Assembly: GCF_042429435.1 (NCBI RefSeq)
Contig: NZ_JBHMAF010000071.1
DNA from: Ectobacillus funiculus
Lineage (GTDB): Bacteria > Bacillota > Bacilli > Bacillales > Bacillaceae_G
Strand: one strand, 5' to 3'
DNA: 64,000 nucleotides
Shown here: positions 46,400 through 55,689 of the stretch, piece by piece
Numbering within the stretch: the stretch's first letter is position 1
Layout of the letters: every line of letters begins with the position of its first letter
Notes under the pieces: generated by a model
Databases searched by the model: none
What the model saw: only the letters and a program-made list of their open reading frames with translations
What the model was told of the DNA's origin: nothing
Made by a program: the position numbers and the translations under genes

Positions 46400-46687
46400 T
46401 TAATTTTCTAACCCTAGCCTTTTTAACTTTATAGAAGGAGAAAGAAATTCTATATATAGCGTTATTGTTTTCCCTGTTGGTTCCCCTAAATCTACTGTCA
46501 CTTTGGCTCCCTTTTCGTGAGGTCCAATATCATATTCCTGTACATGCATATTCAATAATTTTATTTCTTTGTCTTCATAACGAAATCTAATCCATAGTTT
46601 ATCATTTAGATTTTCAGTTTTCGATAAATAAAAATATACAAATATCGCATTATGTTTAAATGTGTATAACTTTATAAAATTTGCCAT
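46400..46687 (-). CDS. Hypothetical protein, 95 residues
   Basis: Open frame from ATG 46687, preceded by GGAGAG, with a TTG six bases further upstream also in frame. The product is soluble with alternating hydrophobic and charged residues suggesting a beta-rich fold (AIFVYFYLSKTEN, GAKVTVDLGEPTGK, TITLYIEFLSP). There is no signal peptide or membrane segment and I do not recognise the family. Neighbours are repeats and relics, so context gives no hint. Confidence 0.5.
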   Translation of the reverse strand: MANFIKLYTFKHNAIFVYFYLSKTENLNDKLWIRFRYEDKEIKLLNMHVQEYDIGPHEKGAKVTVDLGEPTGKTITLYIEFLSPSIKLKRLGLEN

Positions 46688-46721
46688 TTTCAATATCTCT
46701 CCACTTTTTAATAATTTATGC

Positions 46722-46868
46722 TCTTTGTATTGGGAGATTCATCACATTCAGAACATTTTAATACTTCTGCAGGTACAGGGCTAACACATAGCACAGTATG
46801 GTATCCTTTACTACTACTTGTACCTATATAAGTTGAACTAAATATTTTCCCATGACCTCATCGCAGCA
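46722..46868 (-). pseudogene. C-terminal relic of an unknown gene
   Basis: The minus strand is open for about 48 codons without a start: GTSSSKGYHTVLCVSPVP followed by LKCSECDESPNTKS and a stop. A stop lies just upstream of the open stretch. It has a CxxC pair. Family unknown. Confidence 0.3.
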
Positions 46869-47009
46869 CAAAATCATACAGAATACGTTGCCCTACAAAG
46901 GCAATTTGAAAGATGATTTAGCAATTGAATTAAGAAGGTGTAAGAATTAAATTCAACTTATATAGTTTCATATTGGTTCCGCTTTTCGTAAGTGGTGTCT
47001 TTTTAACAT

Positions 47010-47096
47010 TCACCATGGACAGGAGGATACCTCTTGCATATCAGTAACTTTGTAGAAAAACTCCTTTTCGCATTTTTCACAGGTTTTTGTGTTCAA
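47010..47096 (-). pseudogene. Frameshifted zinc-ribbon fragment
   Basis: TTG at 47096 after GGAGTGATA starts MNTKTCEKCEKEF; after a frame change the text reads KVTDMQEVSSCPW and stops. Two Cys-x-x-Cys-like ends suggest a small zinc ribbon, now broken. Confidence 0.35.
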
Positions 47097-47136
47097 AATA
47101 TCACTCCATATTCAATCCAAATTCCGACACTTTCCC

Positions 47137-47262
47137 TTACTTAATGGCTTCAAGCGCTTGTTTTAAATAATCGACTTCAGAGGTTATATCGTCTATCTGT
47201 CGATTTAACTGACTTACTTTATCAAGCGTATGCTGTGCATCCAATAAATTAATTTCTAACAT
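47137..47262 (-). other. Possible 41-residue coiled-coil ORF
   Basis: From the ATG at 47262 the frame encodes LLDAQHTLDKVSQLNRQ, IDDITSEVDYLKQALEAIK and a stop, with heptad-like spacing. The ribosome site is poor. A longer version starting at 47373 would run through a terminator hairpin and is not accepted. Confidence 0.25.
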
Positions 47263-47284
47263 CAAACGGCTTATTACTATTGTT

Positions 47285-47338
47285 TTAAATAAAAAAGACT
47301 GTAAACAAACCAGATTTTCTCGAGTTTGTTTACAGTCT
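47285..47338 (-). terminator. Terminator downstream of araA
   Basis: AGACTGTAAACAAAC pairs with GTTTGTTTACAGTCT (about 47295-47337). On the minus strand TTTTTTATTT follows. It is the first strong terminator after araA. Confidence 0.8.
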
Positions 47339-47560
47339 GAGCTCTTCAATTGAATTGGAGGGCTTTTTTGCATAATCGGCTAAATATTAAAAAAGGGAAA
47401 CAAGCAATTCAATCCCGTGGAAAATAGGTCTTCCCATTCTGCATTTCCTGCTAGATATAAAACTTCAAATCTACTATTTTCAACAGGATGTTCCGTATCC
47501 AGTATATCCAACATACCGATGAGCTAGTATGTAGTTGAAAACCGTTAGGCTGCTGTAACA

Positions 47561-49045
47561 TTAGCGGAAAATCACTTCGTTCCAGCGCAATTCATTTTTA
47601 AATGCATGTACGTTCGTATCCTTATTGATTAAGACAGCTTCTATTTCCATTAATTCAGCAAAATTTCTTAGCTGTTCTGTTGTGACAACATAGGAGAAGA
47701 CTGTATGGTGCGCTCCGCCGGCATAAATCCAATTTTCTGCTGACTCACTTAAAGATGGTTGTGGTTTCCATAATACTCTGGCAACCGGTAATTTCGGCAT
47801 TGCTTTTTCAGGCTGCACGGCATCTACTTCATTAATTAACAGTCGGAAACGGTTTCCAAGATCAATGATGGAAGCATTTAGAGCGGATCCGCTTGCCCCA
47901 TCAAACACAAGCCGTGCAGGATCCTCCTTACCGCCAATTCCAAGCGGATGAACCTCAATGCTTGGCTTAGTTGCCGCAATGGTAGGACACACTTCAAGCA
48001 TGTGGGCACCAAGGACAAGTTCATTTCCTGGCTCAAAATGGTACGTATAATCCTCCATGAAAGAGGTTCCTACCCCGCCAGCGATGATCTTCATTAGGCG
48101 TGTCAATGCTGCTGTTTTCCAATCCCCTTCTCCGGCAAAACCATAGCCCTCCGCCATCAGGCGCTGAACCGCAAGACCTGGAAGCTGACGAATCCCATGC
48201 AAATCTTCAAATGTTGTTGTAAACGCGGTATAGTTGCCTTCTTTCAGGAACGCCTTTAATCCTAATTCAATCCTTGCCTGCTCACGAATCGATTCTTGAA
48301 CAGTTCCTTCCCCAAGACCTTCAGGGACGATCTCATACAGTTCTTTATACTCTTCGAAGAGTTGATCGACTTCTTGTTCCGAAATGTCATTCATTCTTTG
48401 AACCAAGTCACCTACACCATATCCGTTAACGGTCCAGCCAAATTTGATTTGTGCTTCAATTTTATCGCCTTCTGTCACAGCTACTTGACGCATGTTATCG
48501 CCAAATCTTGCAACCTTTAAATGCTTGCTTTCTGCAACAGCGACTGCAGTTCTCATCCAGCTCCCAATACGCTCTCTAACTTCTGTATTCTCCCAATGTC
48601 CCACAACTACTTTACGTTTAATATTCATTCTTGTACCGATGAAACCATGTTCACGGTCACCATGCGCAGCTTGATTTGTGTTCATAAAATCCATATCGAT
48701 CGAATCCCAAGGAATATCACAGTTAAACTGAGTGTGTAAATGAAGCATCGGCTTTTGAAGTGCTCCAAGACCCGCAATCCACATTTTGGACGGTGAGAAC
48801 GTGTGCATCCAAGTGACGATTCCGGCACAATTTTCATCTGCGTTAGCTTCTAGAACAAGGCGGCGAATAGAGTCAGCCTCTTTTACTACAGACTTAAATA
48901 CTAACTTGAACGGGATTGAAGTATCCTGATCTAACCCTTGAACGACTTGTTTTGAATTAGCCTCAACTTCTCTTAATGTTTCTTCTCCATAAAGCAATTG
49001 GCTGCCAGTCACAAACCAAAATTCATAAGGTTTTATTGTTAACAT
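47561..49045 (-). CDS. araA: L-arabinose isomerase
   Basis: A 494-residue enzyme converting L-arabinose to L-ribulose. Family landmarks are KPYEFWFVTGSQLLYG at the start, WMHTFSPSKMWIAGL, GEGDWKTAALTRLMKI and MEDYTYHFEPGNELVLGAHM, which together hold the metal-site Glu and His residues (two Glu, two His). Full length. It follows araD by about 130 bp on the same strand, and both lie behind a cre-like site and AraR-type operators at 49.9-50.1 kb. The ribulokinase gene is separated, at 39.1 kb. Confidence 0.95.
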   Translation of the reverse strand: MLTIKPYEFWFVTGSQLLYGEETLREVEANSKQVVQGLDQDTSIPFKLVFKSVVKEADSIRRLVLEANADENCAGIVTWMHTFSPSKMWIAGLGALQKPMLHLHTQFNCDIPWDSIDMDFMNTNQAAHGDREHGFIGTRMNIKRKVVVGHWENTEVRERIGSWMRTAVAVAESKHLKVARFGDNMRQVAVTEGDKIEAQIKFGWTVNGYGVGDLVQRMNDISEQEVDQLFEEYKELYEIVPEGLGEGTVQESIREQARIELGLKAFLKEGNYTAFTTTFEDLHGIRQLPGLAVQRLMAEGYGFAGEGDWKTAALTRLMKIIAGGVGTSFMEDYTYHFEPGNELVLGAHMLEVCPTIAATKPSIEVHPLGIGGKEDPARLVFDGASGSALNASIIDLGNRFRLLINEVDAVQPEKAMPKLPVARVLWKPQPSLSESAENWIYAGGAHHTVFSYVVTTEQLRNFAELMEIEAVLINKDTNVHAFKNELRWNEVIFR

Positions 49046-49175
49046 TGTATAATCCTCCTATATGTATAATGGACTTTATTATTCTAGCAAAGATTTTCCT
49101 AATCTATTAAACTCATACGGATAAGTAACTCTCTCAAGCTCCTCGGACTTTCTTGCTCGATCACTTCAACAGACA

Positions 49176-49871
49176 CTATTTTTGCCCATAATAAGCATGA
49201 ACACCATGTTTGCGCAAATAATGTTTATCTAATAAAAACTGATCGATTTCTTGCACTTGCAGATTTAGCTGATATGTTTGCAGTGCCATTTTTGCAACTT
49301 CTTCAAGTACAACTGCATTATGAACAGCCTGATGAGCATTTTTCCCCCAGCAGAAAGGTGCGTGGCCTGTAACAAGTACACCCGGCATGGCGGTCGGATT
49401 GATTGCTCGATTTTGAAAGGTTTCAATGATCACATTCCCTGTTTCAAGTTCGTATGCCCTTTCAATTTCTTCTTTTGTTAACGAACGTGTGCAAGGAATT
49501 TCTCCGTAATAGTAGTCAGCATGTGTTGTTCCTAACGGAGGAATCGGGCGCCCGGCTTGCGCCCAGCTTGTTGCCCATGGCGAATGGGTGTGAACTACTC
49601 CTCCAATTTGAGAAAATGCCTTATACAGAGCTAGATGAGTTGGCGTATCGGAGGAAGGCCGCAAATCCCCCTCAACGATTCTCCCCTCTAGATCCACAAC
49701 TACAAGGTCTTCTGCCTTAAGCTCTTCATAAGGGATTCCGCTCGGCTTAATGACAACAAGCCCCTGCTCACGATCAATGCCACTGACATTCCCCCACGTA
49801 AAGGTAACCAATTGATGCTTTGGAAGCAGCAAATTTGCTTCCAGTACTTCCTGCTTCAGCTTCTCTAGCAT
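49176..49871 (-). CDS. araD: L-ribulose-5-phosphate 4-epimerase
   Basis: A 231-residue class-II-aldolase-like enzyme that converts L-ribulose 5-phosphate to D-xylulose 5-phosphate, the exit to the pentose phosphate pathway. Motifs are TWGNVSGIDREQGLVVIKPS, SSDTPTHLALYKAF and VVHTHSPWATSWAQAG with the zinc His pair, plus GHAPFCWG. GGAGGAAATG precedes the ATG. It is the first gene of the araD-araA unit, with regulatory sites immediately upstream. Confidence 0.95.
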   Translation of the reverse strand: MLEKLKQEVLEANLLLPKHQLVTFTWGNVSGIDREQGLVVIKPSGIPYEELKAEDLVVVDLEGRIVEGDLRPSSDTPTHLALYKAFSQIGGVVHTHSPWATSWAQAGRPIPPLGTTHADYYYGEIPCTRSLTKEEIERAYELETGNVIIETFQNRAINPTAMPGVLVTGHAPFCWGKNAHQAVHNAVVLEEVAKMALQTYQLNLQVQEIDQFLLDKHYLRKHGVHAYYGQK

Positions 49872-49902
49872 ACCATTTCCTCCCTTTGTTACAACAAATG
49901 CG

Positions 49903-49916
49903 CTGTAGCGCTTTCA
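49903..49916 (-). promoter_or_regulatory. Possible CcpA (cre) site before araD
   Basis: On the minus strand TGAAAGCGCTACAG, 32 bases upstream of araD, has a perfect left half of the cre consensus (TGAAAGCG). The right half is weaker. Catabolite repression of ara genes by CcpA is known in Bacillus. Confidence 0.5.
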
Positions 49917-50006
49917 TTACATCGTTATCAAATTTAAATGCGGATATAACTACAAATCATACGAATGATATGCATAACTTCTTAAAACATTAATGATTCA
50001 GATTAT

Positions 50007-50022
50007 TTCATACGTACAAATA
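50007..50022. promoter_or_regulatory. AraR operator-like site before araD
   Basis: TTCATACGTACAAATA keeps the right half of the AraR consensus (ACGTACAAAT). It is the counterpart of the site at 41064. Confidence 0.65.
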
Positions 50023-50092
50023 CAGGATTTTGACAGGAATAACCCTCATCATTCATACTTACAACTTTATATGTACCCATGAGATACAGTCT

Positions 50093-50108
50093 AACTTGTA
50101 CGTATAAC
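50093..50108. promoter_or_regulatory. Second AraR operator-like site before araD
   Basis: AACTTGTACGTATAAC is identical to the site at 41149. Site spacing here is also about 86 bp, matching the araB promoter. Confidence 0.7.
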
Positions 50109-50387
50109 ATTAATTAGATTCTACCATCTTTCCTGTTTTTTTCAATATAAATTTTAAGAATCTTATTATTTTTGTACGCTTCCTGTCTGATTTGTCCATA
50201 ATCCTACGAACAAGTTCTTATAAAAACCTTACATTTTGGTAAAATAAAGAAAAAACAACATAAGGGTACTCATTCAAATATTCCTATTACAATCTCCGGA
50301 TACATCCTATTTACATCATTCTATAGAATATTCTCTTAGTTATATATAAATAATTCAATTTATATATAAGTTGAAATTTGTGGTCGT

Positions 50388-50597
50388 ATGGGGCAACAAA
50401 CGAAATACAATATGGTGAAGGAAACAAGAAAAGAATGGATCACGAGCGGTGGAATGAAGCCTGAAGAAAAGATTTATTCTGAAAATGAACTTGTAAAAAT
50501 GGCCAATGTCTGCAGACACACTATTCGTCAAGCTGCAGGTGACCGGTGACCTGGTACACCAAGGATGGCTGTACAGAGAACAAGGCACCGCACAGGG
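50388..50597 (+). pseudogene. araR: Truncated second copy of araR
   Basis: ATG 50388 starts MGQQTKYNMVKETRKEW, nearly the same as araR at 41374. After 53 codons a 7-bp tandem duplication (GGTGACCGGTGACC) brings a TGA. The original frame then continues as DLVHQGWLYREQGT before similarity ends at about 50597. The sugar-binding domain is missing. If translated, the product would be a bare winged-helix fragment. The upstream region is also duplicated. Confidence 0.9.
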
Positions 50598-50621
50598 TTG
50601 TTATTCGGTTGCTACGGCAAA

Positions 50622-50652
50622 TAAAAAAAGAGAGGGGAATCCCCTCTCGATT
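50622..50652 (-). terminator. Terminator of the small ORF at 50712
   Basis: GAGAGGGG and CCCCTCTC (about 50630-50649) form a stem followed on the minus strand by TTTTTTT. Confidence 0.8.
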
Positions 50653-50711
50653 ACGCATGACATCTGTTATGCGTAATGATAAGCCCTTAAGAAAAGAAGC
50701 AAATCTGCTCC

Positions 50712-50870
50712 CTATTCCTTGACTATTCCGAATGATTTAGCTAGTCCAATATTTTCTGTTTGAAGATAAAACTCATCCGTTGTTCCTTTAACAGTTGCCC
50801 GTAAAAACTCCGCAATGAATTTTAACTCTGTTTCTGTTAGTTCTCTTCCATTCCAATGTAATTTTCCCAT
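50712..50870 (-). CDS. Small hypothetical protein, 52 residues
   Basis: ATG 50870 follows GGAGTGG and the product begins MGKLHWNGRELTETELKF. The longer frame from 50954 lacks a ribosome site. It is helical and acidic with no membrane segment. A good terminator follows, so it is probably a real transcript. It sits beside the replication module and may belong to it; the function is unknown. Confidence 0.55.
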   Translation of the reverse strand: MGKLHWNGRELTETELKFIAEFLRATVKGTTDEFYLQTENIGLAKSFGIVKE

Positions 50871-51114
50871 ATTGATTTGCCACTCCTTTATGAACCATAT
50901 TTTTTGGTTTCTTATAAAGTTGCACTTATGGTGAAATTTTTTACGAACGAACAAGAAATATGCGCCTTTTTTATTAAATCGCTAACCCTAGAGACTAAAA
51001 ATACGTCAAAAAATAAAAAAGAAAGCGTATACTTAAATAATACCATATAGTTCCAGTAGATAACAACCGAACATACATTAAAATTTCTGTACCAAGGAAA
51101 AATATTAGATCTCC

Positions 51115-52839
51115 TTACAGGATATCAACCAATTCACGATGCTTGATCCATTTCTTTATCTTTTCAACGTTATCACCATTGATACGCTTTGTTTTATTAC
51201 TTAGAAAACGAGAAAGAGTGGAATACGAAATACCTACCTCCTCCGCAAGTGTACGCAGAGGAATTTTTAATTGCTCTTTGTACTGATTAATAGTGTCACG
51301 AATATTTTCAAATTCTTCCTGACCGTCATTTGCACCATTTTGAATCTCGATGACAGGCGATTCTTGCTTTTGATTCACTGAGCTCACAAACTGGTCCAGC
51401 GATGATTCTGCAAATATCTCTAATTGTTGTTCATTAGACTCTTGTCTCCATTGCAACGATTTCTGCAGGTGTAACATCTCCTGCGGCGGCACAATAACAA
51501 TTTGTTGATTTATCCAATAGCTCTTGAACCAATCCCTTTGATTCATTGCTTGTTCATTTAGTGCCTGATGATAACTCCAAGAAGCGATGACATGGTCAGC
51601 CTGTAGGTTGTCTAGTACATTTTCAAATACTTCTTTTAACCTAGCTGGTTTATGGTTCTTACTGTCTATTCCCATAACTGACAATAGCCCTTTCTCCCCA
51701 CCTATCGAGAAGGGACGGTACATCGTTGTACGGCTCAGTTGACGAATACGCCATTGCCAGCTTAAATACCGAGTAAGTCTCTTATGATACTTATGACGAT
51801 CCTTAGAGTATTGCAAAGCTTTAATAGGCATCAGGGCCGTAGTGCTTTTTTCTCCTATGAGATAGTTAGATAAGAACTCAGAAGGACGTATTGTACAGCT
51901 CTCTATTCCTATTACCTCGTCCGTATTAATATCCTTTGCTAACACAATGTCCTCTAATACGAACAATCGTTTAATATGCTGCCTTTTATACTTATAAAAA
52001 TCATTCTTTTGTTCCTCATTGCTGAGTACAACGATTTCATTATCTTCATTAACGTAAATAAATATGCTTGCTAGAGCCGCTAATCTTTTCATGACCTCTA
52101 AACGGTCCTTAATCCGAAAGCTTTTTGCACCATCTTTTCTTCTATGATAACCGCAAACTTCCAGTACTTGTTCATAAGAAAACTGAATCATTTCCGTCGA
52201 AGAGTTTGTTTGCTCAGTCCAGGCCATTGTAATTACATCTAAGCAATCTGCTGTTAAGTCGTCCATCGCGCTTAAAACGTTGGTAATGGTTCTTTCCCAA
52301 AGCATGGAATCCTCGATACTCTTTAGCTTTAAATCTTCATCCTTATGATTAGACAGTTGAACCACATGCTTCTTTTTATCGGGTAGCTGATACATTTTCC
52401 TTCCCGTATCTTTGCTAAAGGTAAATTTATTTTTTGATATTCCATCACGCAAGTAATACAACACATCCGTGTTATTCATTTCTAAATAACTTGAAGCTTC
52501 CTGATATAAGTCCTGACCCTCATGAGAAGCTGCTCCCCTCATTATGTCTAGACTATCCTCAAATTCCTGTTGAATAAGCGGTCCTAAATACGAATAAATC
52601 TCTTGCACATATAATTCTATATTAAAAAGAATGTCATAGAGTTCGATACCCTCTTTTTCCTTCTTTCTTAACCATTTAATAAGTGCCAAAAAAGAAAAAG
52701 ACATAAAAGGTGAATCGTATAAGTTAATCATATCTTTTTCAATATCGTTATAAAATGATTGCCATTTTGACAACACCGACTCTTCTTTTCCAAAGAGCTG
52801 CCGTGCAATTAATAGTGCCGTTTTAAAGGTATGATCCAT
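51115..52839 (-). CDS. Replication-initiator-like protein with a C-terminal Cro/C1-type HTH
   Basis: A 574-residue soluble protein. The N-terminal 200 residues are helical and unrecognised. About 205-300 (LTADCLDVITMAWTEQ, FSYEQVLEVCGYHRR, KSFRIKDRLEVMKRLAALAS) and the region up to about 450 (ADHVIASWSYHQALNEQ) resemble winged-helix parts of plasmid replication initiators of Bacillales as I recall them. The C-terminus (about 520-560, LAEEVGISYSTLSRFLSNK) is a Cro/C1-type HTH. It is divergent from the gene at 53871 across a 1-kb array of repeats, which it may bind. Alternatives: a large autoregulator or another maintenance protein. Confidence 0.6.
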   Translation of the reverse strand: MDHTFKTALLIARQLFGKEESVLSKWQSFYNDIEKDMINLYDSPFMSFSFLALIKWLRKKEKEGIELYDILFNIELYVQEIYSYLGPLIQQEFEDSLDIMRGAASHEGQDLYQEASSYLEMNNTDVLYYLRDGISKNKFTFSKDTGRKMYQLPDKKKHVVQLSNHKDEDLKLKSIEDSMLWERTITNVLSAMDDLTADCLDVITMAWTEQTNSSTEMIQFSYEQVLEVCGYHRRKDGAKSFRIKDRLEVMKRLAALASIFIYVNEDNEIVVLSNEEQKNDFYKYKRQHIKRLFVLEDIVLAKDINTDEVIGIESCTIRPSEFLSNYLIGEKSTTALMPIKALQYSKDRHKYHKRLTRYLSWQWRIRQLSRTTMYRPFSIGGEKGLLSVMGIDSKNHKPARLKEVFENVLDNLQADHVIASWSYHQALNEQAMNQRDWFKSYWINQQIVIVPPQEMLHLQKSLQWRQESNEQQLEIFAESSLDQFVSSVNQKQESPVIEIQNGANDGQEEFENIRDTINQYKEQLKIPLRTLAEEVGISYSTLSRFLSNKTKRINGDNVEKIKKWIKHRELVDIL

Positions 52840-52914
52840 CTTACGCTTCCCCCTCTCAGAACAACTTGCCTCTGTTTAGCATACAACATATCCTCTGACA
52901 TGTGTTATCCTTTG

Positions 52915-53784
52915 TTGCACTTTTTATAGAAAGTGCAACATTCTGGCACTTATCTTCACCAACTGTATAGCTAGTAATGGATACATGATTTACTTTTACT
53001 AGATTGATTTATTAATATGCAGCTTTTCGTTTTCGGAAAGTGTAACAACCTGACACTTACTTTGACCAATGTTCTTCATTTCATCTCTATTGGATTATAT
53101 ACATATCGTAACATCTCATTTTCATTCAAGACCCATACTTACTAGTTGCAATTTTATCCTCCAAGTTGTAACATCCTGGCATTCATTTTGACCAATTCGC
53201 TTCTTCACAAACAATGATTTCTTTTTACTACTGAATTATAACCCTTCTATAGTTAAAAACATGTTCATTCTCTGGCACAAACCTCTACCAAAAAGTGCAA
53301 CATCCTGGCACCTATTTTGACCAATCTTTAACTTTGCAACCCAATCAAATCCTTGGTACATCTGGACTTATTTATTTTTTTAACTTGCTTTCTTTTCGCT
53401 AAAAAGTGCAACATCCTGGCACCTATTTTGACTAACTTCTAAACCTGTAATCCCCTTCAACCCTTGATACATCTAGCTTTACCTCATTTTTAATGAGTTC
53501 TTTTCCTCCGCTATATGCAACGAAACATGCTGGCACCTATTTTGACGTGAAATTTCGATTTTTCATAAAAAAGTGCAACATCCTGGCACCTATTTTGACC
53601 AACTTCCAACTTGCAACACCTTTAAATCCTTGATATATCTGGATTGATGTAATTATAGCTCCTTTTCTTTCTTCGCTAAAAAGTGCAACATCCTGGCACT
53701 TACATTTCCCTAAAAAATTTTTAAAAAATTTTTCAGCCCTTGGTACACATGGGCTTTTCCCATGTTGCATTGTTGCACTTTCTC
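52915..53784. repeat. Iteron-like tandem array, eight copies of about 110 bp
   Basis: The core AAGTGCAACATCCTGGCACC followed by TATTTTGACC recurs at about 52931, 53037, 53163, 53291, 53401, 53514, 53570 and 53680. Intervals are 106-128 bp with one of 56. Between cores a second motif recurs (CCTTGGTACATCTGG or variants), so the whole 110-bp unit is duplicated, more degenerate at the left. Inverted AGTGCAAC half-sites bound the array (GTTGCACTTT at 52915 and 53770). It fills the space between the two divergent initiator-like genes. Confidence 0.9.
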
Positions 53785-53870
53785 TTTAAGGACGCCCTTT
53801 TCCGATTTTGCTATCTGCTATACTGTAACATAAGCAAAATTAGACGAATTATGGAAAGGAGGGGAAAAAA

Positions 53871-55526
53871 GTGCCACACTCTCAATTATTAGTAAAAAAT
53901 AAACGTAGTTTGAAAGGCCTTGAAACAAATGCTGTACTAGTTTCTAGAGAATCTTGGGTTCATTTACTCGAGAGTATGGAAGAAAACTACTACAAGGCAA
54001 AGCGTTTGTCTTCACCAGCTTACATCAAACATTTACCGTACGAAGAGAGACAGATTCATAAAAGTATGTTTCGTGTGGATGCTTTTTCCCTTCCTTCCAA
54101 ATTTGGGACAGCTCAACCTAAAAGTTATCTATTGCATGGTGTAACCAATGCTGTTATTGACGTCTTTATTATGTTACATAAATTATGCAACACAAACGGT
54201 ATTATCCGTGATGTTACGATTCATCAGCTCTATGAAGAATATCTTACCTATAAAGAATGGGATGCTTCTATCTCCCATATGCAGTTCTATGTGGCAATGG
54301 AAAAATTACGCTTACATCAAGTGATTTCTACTACGAAAAACATGTACGGGCGCTATACGATTGAAATTTGTCACTTTATGAATCAAGAAACGAAGAAGCC
54401 TAATTACTATGCTTCTATTCATCCTGTTGTCTTTACATACGATTTCTTTAAGCTTTCCATTGCCGCGAAGAAATTATTTTTAGACATTTGTATCCAACAA
54501 GGAACTCGTCCAGAATTAGCACGTATGCTGCCAGAGGAAACGCTGCAAGGACAAAAGGCTTATATGGGCGGCTTATTTCAATTCCTGCATAAGAAGCATC
54601 TGCATCAAATTCAAGGCGTCTTAAAAGAGTTGACTACACCACTCCCTTCTCTCAACATCCCACTTTTTGAGAAGTGTATGCTGGTGAAAGAGTACAGTAG
54701 AAAATTCAACAAATTAATTGTATCCGTTAACAAACAACTACGATCTGCGAACGAATCTTCCAATGCAGAGACTTATCGTAATTGGTTACGACCAACAGCG
54801 ATTTATAAGCGTAAAGCTGCCTTTATCGAAAAATCATTGCAAGAACTGCATCTGGGTGACTTAGCTATACATATGAACCAATTCATCAATGTACTAAAAC
54901 ATACATGCCATATGCAAACACGGGAAGTGTTAAGACGCCTTCGTATGCTAATTGCAGGTAATGGCCAGCCTGATAACTTAGAAGTTGTTCTACATAAACT
55001 TGTTCGTAAGGCATTTCATCACAGAGTTTTAGATGTAGCTGCCAAGACAGGCATTTATTCACTCATCACCCATAACGTGAAGGCCTCTATGGCAGAAGAA
55101 GCTTTGTTCCAGTTCGGTAATCGTTATTCCATGCACTCTGTACGCAGTATTAAAAAGTTATTTACTGCCGCACAAGAAGTGCTACAACAAAAATATATGG
55201 TTCCGCTTCAGGAAGAAATGTACTATGAGAAAGACATCCGCTATCCAGAAGAAGCTTTATTCCGTGATTATGCATGTAAGCATGGTGCTGAGTTGCATTC
55301 ATATTTCCAATTGGAGGCTGAGTTAAGAAAGAAGCTCAACTACAAAGGAAATACTGTGCCAGGTCATTTACGGGAAGAAATGCTCAAGAAAATCGAGCAT
55401 CTCCCACAAGCTCCAATGCGTGTTCTCTATCCGCCAAGGGATTTTGATCTCACAGCATTCCTCGCAGAATTGGAACAAACATTACGCAAACCCCGTGTCC
55501 AGAGAGAATTGGAAATTCTGGTGTAA
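53871..55526 (+). CDS. Second replication-associated protein of unknown family
   Basis: A 551-residue protein translated from a GTG after AAGGAGGGG. It is soluble, basic and mostly helical. KSYLLHGVTNAVIDVFIML, then VTIHQLYEEYL and MQFYVAMEKLRLHQVI (about 95-150) look like a winged-helix module, as in Rep proteins. The C-terminal half (about 350-500) is helical, with MQTREVLRRLRMLIAG. I do not recognise a named family. Its position, downstream of the repeat array and upstream of an AT-rich stretch with DnaA boxes, argues for a role in initiation or copy control. Confidence 0.5.
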   Translation: MPHSQLLVKNKRSLKGLETNAVLVSRESWVHLLESMEENYYKAKRLSSPAYIKHLPYEERQIHKSMFRVDAFSLPSKFGTAQPKSYLLHGVTNAVIDVFIMLHKLCNTNGIIRDVTIHQLYEEYLTYKEWDASISHMQFYVAMEKLRLHQVISTTKNMYGRYTIEICHFMNQETKKPNYYASIHPVVFTYDFFKLSIAAKKLFLDICIQQGTRPELARMLPEETLQGQKAYMGGLFQFLHKKHLHQIQGVLKELTTPLPSLNIPLFEKCMLVKEYSRKFNKLIVSVNKQLRSANESSNAETYRNWLRPTAIYKRKAAFIEKSLQELHLGDLAIHMNQFINVLKHTCHMQTREVLRRLRMLIAGNGQPDNLEVVLHKLVRKAFHHRVLDVAAKTGIYSLITHNVKASMAEEALFQFGNRYSMHSVRSIKKLFTAAQEVLQQKYMVPLQEEMYYEKDIRYPEEALFRDYACKHGAELHSYFQLEAELRKKLNYKGNTVPGHLREEMLKKIEHLPQAPMRVLYPPRDFDLTAFLAELEQTLRKPRVQRELEILV

Positions 55527-55578
55527 ACAGCTCTCTTTATTTGTGGAGCAAAAATTCTAGCCAGATCTCTTCATGGTG

Positions 55579-55625
55579 ATAAGCCCTCCAGCTGAAAAAA
55601 ATAAGCTGTTATGAGGGCTTTTTGT
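55579..55625 (+). terminator. Terminator of the gene at 53871
   Basis: AAGCCCTC (55581-55588) pairs with GAGGGCTT (55613-55620), with an inner CAGCT/AGCTG pair, then TTTTTG. Confidence 0.85.
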
Positions 55626-55689
55626 CATGCTTATATATTTTTATGAAAGCAACAGATCCAATTTGGAGACGGATTCAGGTCTTGATTTT

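Noticed and set aside
47262..47373. Longer start for the ORF ending at 47137
   Set aside because: The extension runs through a strong terminator hairpin downstream of araA and has no ribosome site.
52915..53784. CRISPR array
   Set aside because: Repeats are about 110 bp apart, degenerate at one side, and the spacers themselves are related; no cas genes nearby. An iteron-type array fits better.
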